A DNA stretch of 64,000 nucleotides from Anaerovoracaceae bacterium (lineage in GTDB: Bacteria; Bacillota; Clostridia; Peptostreptococcales; Anaerovoracaceae). The stretch covers positions 20,498 to 84,497 of the forward strand of contig JASBYX010000002.1 in the NCBI GenBank assembly GCA_029983755.1, in the 5' to 3' direction. Below are positions 60,719-64,000 of the stretch, piece by piece (within the stretch, counting starts at the first letter, position 1; every line of letters starts with the position of its first letter). Below the pieces are notes generated by a model, which searched no databases, had not been told where the DNA came from, and was given only the letters and a program-made list of their open reading frames with translations. Both the position numbers and the translations under genes were made by a program.

Positions 60719-62272
60719 CTATTTCTTCAAAAGACTGCCGAGGAGATTTCGGGCAAGCTCCCTGCCTACAGTTCTGGTAACAGTTCCAACCAGTGAATCT
60801 ATGCCCTTGTCCATTGCGGACTTCCTGCGTCTGTCAACTTTTGCCGCAGCCCTCTCGGCAGCTTTTCTTGTTTCAGCCTCAGCCCGCTCCCTTTCCTTTT
60901 CCAGCTTGGCAAGAGCTTTCTGATGTTCCAGCTCCATCTTTTCAAGCTCTTTTTGGCGAGCCTCCGCAAGTCGCTGATTTTCAAGATCCATTTCCGCCTG
61001 AGCAGCCCTTGCATTGAGCATTTCATATGCACTCTCCCTGTCCACTGACTGCATATATTTGCCGTTAAGGGTTGAATTTTTAACGATACCATCCATTGCC
61101 ATGCTGTCAAGTGCCGTAAAGGTGGACTTCGGTGGCATGATGAGAGCCTTTTGGCAGATGGAAGGTGAACCGTCATCGGTTAGGAAGGACACAATAGCTT
61201 CACCGGTTTTCAGCTGTAAAATTTCGCTATAGGTGTCCAGCTGGGGGTTTGCCCTGAAAGTGTCCGCAACAGTTTTCACAGCCTTCTCGTCCTTAGGTGA
61301 AAAGGCCCTTAGCTGATGAACAACCCTGTTTCCAAGCTGGGACGAAATTGCATCCGGGATGTCCAGAGGATTCTGAGTGATGAAGAAAATGCCAACACCT
61401 TTGGAACGAATCAGCCTTACGATCTGCAGAATCTTTTGTTCAAGAGTGGAAGAGATTCCGTTAAATAAAAGGTGAGCCTCATCGAAGAAGAACACCAGCT
61501 TCGGTTTGTCCAGGTTTCCAACCTCAGGCAATGCCTCGTAAATCTCGGAGATCATCCAAAGTAGGAAGGTGGCATATAGAGTAGGGCTTTGCACCAGCCT
61601 GTTAGCCTGAATAATATTCACAATACCCTTGCCATCGGAACTTGTCTTCATCATATCTTCAATGGAGAGAGCCGGCTCCCCGAGAAAAATATCTCCACCT
61701 TCATCTTCGATGGTAAGGAGAGCTCTCAAAATTGATTGAACACTCTGAGCTGAAATATTCCCATACTCCTTGGACAATTCCTGCCTCTTATCAATCATGT
61801 AATTTAAAGCACTTCTCAGATCCTTTAAATCCAGAAGCAACAGACCCTCTTTGTCTGTCATCTTAAACAAAATATTCAAAATACCTGACTGTACTTCATT
61901 AAGGTTAAGAATTTGTGACAGGAGTGTAGGCCCAAGCTCACTTACAGTAACCCTCAAGGGAAGACCCGCCGCACCAAAAACATCCCAAAGCTCAACGGGA
62001 AAGCCATCGAACTTAAAGTCAGAAACCCCGAGGGTTTCAAGACGGGAAGCCAGCTTGTCGTTCATCTCCCCGGGAACAGAAATGTTAGAAAGATCACCCT
62101 TAACATCCTGAATAATTGTAGGAACCCCCATAGCTGATAGGTTCTCAGCAATAACCTTCAAAGTAACTGTCTTACCACTGCCTGTGGCACCTGCAATCAG
62201 ACCGTGCTGATTGACCTTATCTGATAGAAGAACAGCCTCTCCTGTTCCTCGTCCAATTAGCATCTTTTCCAT
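60719..62272 (-). CDS. HerA-like DUF853 ATPase
   Basis: 517-residue ATPase of the HerA/FtsK superfamily, DUF853 type. Walker A is AGATGSGKTVTLK (about residues 26-38), with IQDVKGDLSN and Walker B LVFFFDEAHLLF; RVVHQLRAFSPKD is a family stretch. The last 100 residues form a charged coiled coil (about 415-480). HerA proteins translocate DNA, but the DUF853 group has no settled function. ATG 62272 has AGGAGG six bases upstream; an in-frame ATG at 62314 would place that site inside the gene and is rejected. Confidence 0.88.
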   Translation of the reverse strand: MEKMLIGRGTGEAVLLSDKVNQHGLIAGATGSGKTVTLKVIAENLSAMGVPTIIQDVKGDLSNISVPGEMNDKLASRLETLGVSDFKFDGFPVELWDVFGAAGLPLRVTVSELGPTLLSQILNLNEVQSGILNILFKMTDKEGLLLLDLKDLRSALNYMIDKRQELSKEYGNISAQSVQSILRALLTIEDEGGDIFLGEPALSIEDMMKTSSDGKGIVNIIQANRLVQSPTLYATFLLWMISEIYEALPEVGNLDKPKLVFFFDEAHLLFNGISSTLEQKILQIVRLIRSKGVGIFFITQNPLDIPDAISSQLGNRVVHQLRAFSPKDEKAVKTVADTFRANPQLDTYSEILQLKTGEAIVSFLTDDGSPSICQKALIMPPKSTFTALDSMAMDGIVKNSTLNGKYMQSVDRESAYEMLNARAAQAEMDLENQRLAEARQKELEKMELEHQKALAKLEKERERAEAETRKAAERAAAKVDRRRKSAMDKGIDSLVGTVTRTVGRELARNLLGSLLKK

Positions 62273-62360
62273 ACTTGCCTCCTGTGTGGGAATAGTTTCA
62301 CCATTATGATACATCGAAAAAAACCATTCTTCAACTTTATTTCTGCAATGTAATTAGCCC

Positions 62361-62389
62361 TTTACAAAATTGTTGTTTTGTGATAAATT
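62361..62389 (+). promoter_or_regulatory. Promoter of the NSS transporter gene
   Basis: TTTACA (62361-62366) and TAAATT (62384-62389) with a 17-bp spacer; the -10 is weak. Short inverted repeats ACAAAA/TTTTGT surround it. Confidence 0.45.
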
Positions 62390-62459
62390 GGATTACAAAT
62401 TTTGTTTAAAATAACAAAATTTAGGACAACCAATTATTTTTATTCAGGAGGAATTTATC

Positions 62460-63782
62460 ATGAAAGAAAGAAGTATTTTTAAGAGCAAGTGGGGGTTTAT
62501 TCTCACGGCAGTCGGATCAGCGGTGGGAATGGCAAATGTTTGGGGATTCCCATTCAAACTCACAACAAACGGTGGTGGGGCATTTCTTGTTATCTACCTT
62601 GTTTTCATCGTGATATTTTCCTATATCGGGTTGTCCGCCGAATATGCAATAGGAAGAAGAGCCAAAACCGGAACCCTTGGAGCCTACCAATACGCTTGGG
62701 AAACCCGGGGCATGGGGAAGGTGGGGAAATTCCTCGGCTATCTCCCCCTGACAGGATCCCTTTGCATAGCAATAGGTTACGCTGTGATAATCTCATACGT
62801 ACTAAAATCCCTCGTGCAAGCAGTCACAGGAAGCCTTATGACTGTAAACACAGACACTTGGTTTGAGAGTTTTGCATTCAAAGACTTCAGCGTGGTGCCG
62901 TTTCATGTTGTGGTAATTGCCCTTACCCTGCTGACCTGCATCACAGGCGCCCGTTCCATAGAGCGAGCCAACAAAATAATGATGCCTCTCTTCTTCGTGC
63001 TCTTCGTTGTTTTGGCCGTAAGGGTGGCATTCCTTCCGGGAGCCATGGAGGGGTACAAGTTCATTTTTTCACCAGATTGGTCCCATCTGAAGGACCCAAA
63101 GGTCATCGTGGGTGCCATGGGTCAGGCATTTTTCTCCCTCTCCATAACAGGCAGCGGCATGATCGTCTGCGGAGCATATTTAAATAAGAAGGAAAACATC
63201 GTCTACGGCGCAAAACAGACAGGTCTCTTTGATACTATTGCTGCCATGGTTGCGGCCCTTGTCATCGTTCCGGCGGTATTCTCATACAACATGGAGCAGG
63301 CAGGAGGCCCCGGGCTATTGTTTGTGACATTGCCTCGGATTCTACAAGAAATGCAGGGCGGGCGAATCTTCGCTGTTCTGCTGTTTCTCGCAGTTTTCTT
63401 CGGGGGAATCACATCCCTTCAGAACATGTTTGAAGTGGTTTGCGAATCTGTTTTGCACAAAATACCTCGCTTCGGTAGGCGATGGGTTCTCCTAGGGATT
63501 GGTCTTGTAACTTTCATTCCGGGGGTGTTCATGGAAGCCATTTTAAAATGGGGGCCGTGGATGGACCTTGTTTCCATATACATCATACCTATCGGCGCCA
63601 CACTTGGAGCGATTTCGTGGTTTTGGATTATGGATAAGAAGGAGCTAATGGAGGAAATCAATACCTTCGAAGGAGGAGGTAAGAAATATGGCAATCTTTG
63701 GCATTCTCTGGGAAGATACCTCTACACACCTATGGCAATTGTGATTTGCATCGTCGCCCTTGTGTTCAAGGTAGCGTTCTAG
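62460..63782 (+). CDS. NSS-family sodium-dependent amino acid transporter
   Basis: 440-residue sodium symporter of the neurotransmitter:sodium symporter family with eleven or so membrane segments. The first helix SKWGFILTAVGSAVGMANVWGFP is the family signature (residues about 9-31), with the unwound substrate-binding part. FFSLSITGSGMIVCGAYL is another key helix. It likely imports an amino acid such as alanine, tyrosine or tryptophan. AGGAGG precedes the ATG by seven bases. Confidence 0.92.
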   Translation: MKERSIFKSKWGFILTAVGSAVGMANVWGFPFKLTTNGGGAFLVIYLVFIVIFSYIGLSAEYAIGRRAKTGTLGAYQYAWETRGMGKVGKFLGYLPLTGSLCIAIGYAVIISYVLKSLVQAVTGSLMTVNTDTWFESFAFKDFSVVPFHVVVIALTLLTCITGARSIERANKIMMPLFFVLFVVLAVRVAFLPGAMEGYKFIFSPDWSHLKDPKVIVGAMGQAFFSLSITGSGMIVCGAYLNKKENIVYGAKQTGLFDTIAAMVAALVIVPAVFSYNMEQAGGPGLLFVTLPRILQEMQGGRIFAVLLFLAVFFGGITSLQNMFEVVCESVLHKIPRFGRRWVLLGIGLVTFIPGVFMEAILKWGPWMDLVSIYIIPIGATLGAISWFWIMDKKELMEEINTFEGGGKKYGNLWHSLGRYLYTPMAIVICIVALVFKVAF

Positions 63783-63921
63783 CAATCTATGTCTTGATAA
63801 CTAGTGCTCGCAATACATGTCTTGACAGCTGAGGCCGGAAATCTATGTTTTGACAAGTAAGGCCGGCAATCTATGTCTTGACAAGTAAGGCCGGCAATCT
63901 ATGTCTTGACAACTAAGAATT
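63782..63921 (+). repeat. Five 28-bp tandem repeats
   Basis: Units GCAATCTATGTCTTGACAAGTAAGGCCG begin at 63782, 63810, 63838, 63866 and 63894, exactly 28 bp apart and without spacers. The first begins at the last base of the NSS gene. The core ATGTCTTGACAACTAAG also occurs in the 42-bp repeats by the tmRNA gene. Confidence 0.93.
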
Positions 63922-64000
63922 GGCGACAAAAGTCCTAAATTTTGGGGCTGTCAAGCGCAAATGAAAATGTCCTAACTTTTTTCAAACATAAGCACTGATT
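63922..64000 (+). other. Possible end of an insertion sequence running off the window
   Basis: GCGACAAAAGTCCTAAATTT and GTCAAGCGCAAATGAAAATG followed by TCCTAACTT resemble terminal regions of IS21-type elements, which carry several repeats at each end. No transposase can be seen because the window ends. The assignment is from memory of the family style and weak. Confidence 0.35.

Noticed and set aside
63782..63921. Possible CRISPR array
   Set aside because: The 28-bp units are directly adjacent with no unique spacers, and no cas genes are in the window. It is a tandem repeat.

Overview
The window looks like a chromosome segment of a low-to-mid GC anaerobic Clostridia-type Firmicute that ferments amino acids. 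The basis is a complete oxidative/reductive ornithine pathway (2,4-diaminopentanoate dehydrogenase, the OrtAB thiolase, cobalamin-dependent OraSE mutase with a MutL-type reactivase, and an ornithine racemase), rubredoxins, a large 2-hydroxyacyl-CoA dehydratase activase-like protein, AGG-type ribosome binding sites, sortase-type surface proteins and Firmicute-style housekeeping genes. I cannot name the species.

Layout. 1-4.8 kb: partial phosphohexomutase, class B sortase, then an XRE regulator/membrane protein/macro-domain/VWA block. 4.85-5.6 kb: tmRNA gene bracketed by related repeats. 5.6-10.8 kb: SWIM/SNF2 helicase and an AlbA_2 ATP-binding regulator. 10.8-19.5 kb: an apparent island bounded by a 187-bp direct repeat that copies the 3' end and terminator of nhaC. 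It holds a corrinoid importer (btuFCD) under a cobalamin riboswitch, and an amidinohydrolase, AGCS symporter, GntR regulator and RocB-type hydrolase. 19.5-22.5 kb: nhaC and an AAA/DUF4143 ATPase behind five 23-bp iterated repeats. 22.6-35.5 kb: a sigma-54 activator and the ornithine gene cluster it probably controls. 35.5-43 kb: thioredoxin/plsC, small membrane proteins, PAP2, cysteine synthase, rubredoxin/Hrb, cstA. 42.9-53.2 kb: sugar nucleotidyltransferase, giant activase, YjiH-type transporter, DUF2148 protein, beta-propeller surface protein. 53.5-62.3 kb: a decayed AlbA_2 gene, then rpmE, prfA, tsaC, rpiB, upp, tyrS and a HerA-like ATPase. 62.4-64 kb: NSS transporter, a 28-bp tandem repeat and what may be one end of an insertion sequence.

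How the genes fit together. The most coherent picture runs from 10.8 to 35.4 kb. A guanidino-group hydrolase and RocB could turn arginine (or a methylated arginine) into ornithine. Ornithine is then fermented by Ord, OrtAB and OraSE. OraSE needs adenosylcobalamin, and the corrinoid importer beside it is switched off by a cobalamin riboswitch with its own terminator. Regulation is readable at three points: tandem TTGTRYACAA boxes on the amidinohydrolase promoter (probably for the GntR protein), a perfect sigma-54 promoter upstream of ord, and a shared GCAAAAAYATTTGC motif that lies both upstream of that promoter and over the -35 box of the activator gene.

A second theme is repeats. Many intergenic spacers carry their own short tandem repeat (9, 17, 23, 24, 26, 28 or 42 bp), and two segments are bounded by direct repeats copied from flanking sequence. 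All gene functions are read from motif recognition and context; no database search was run.
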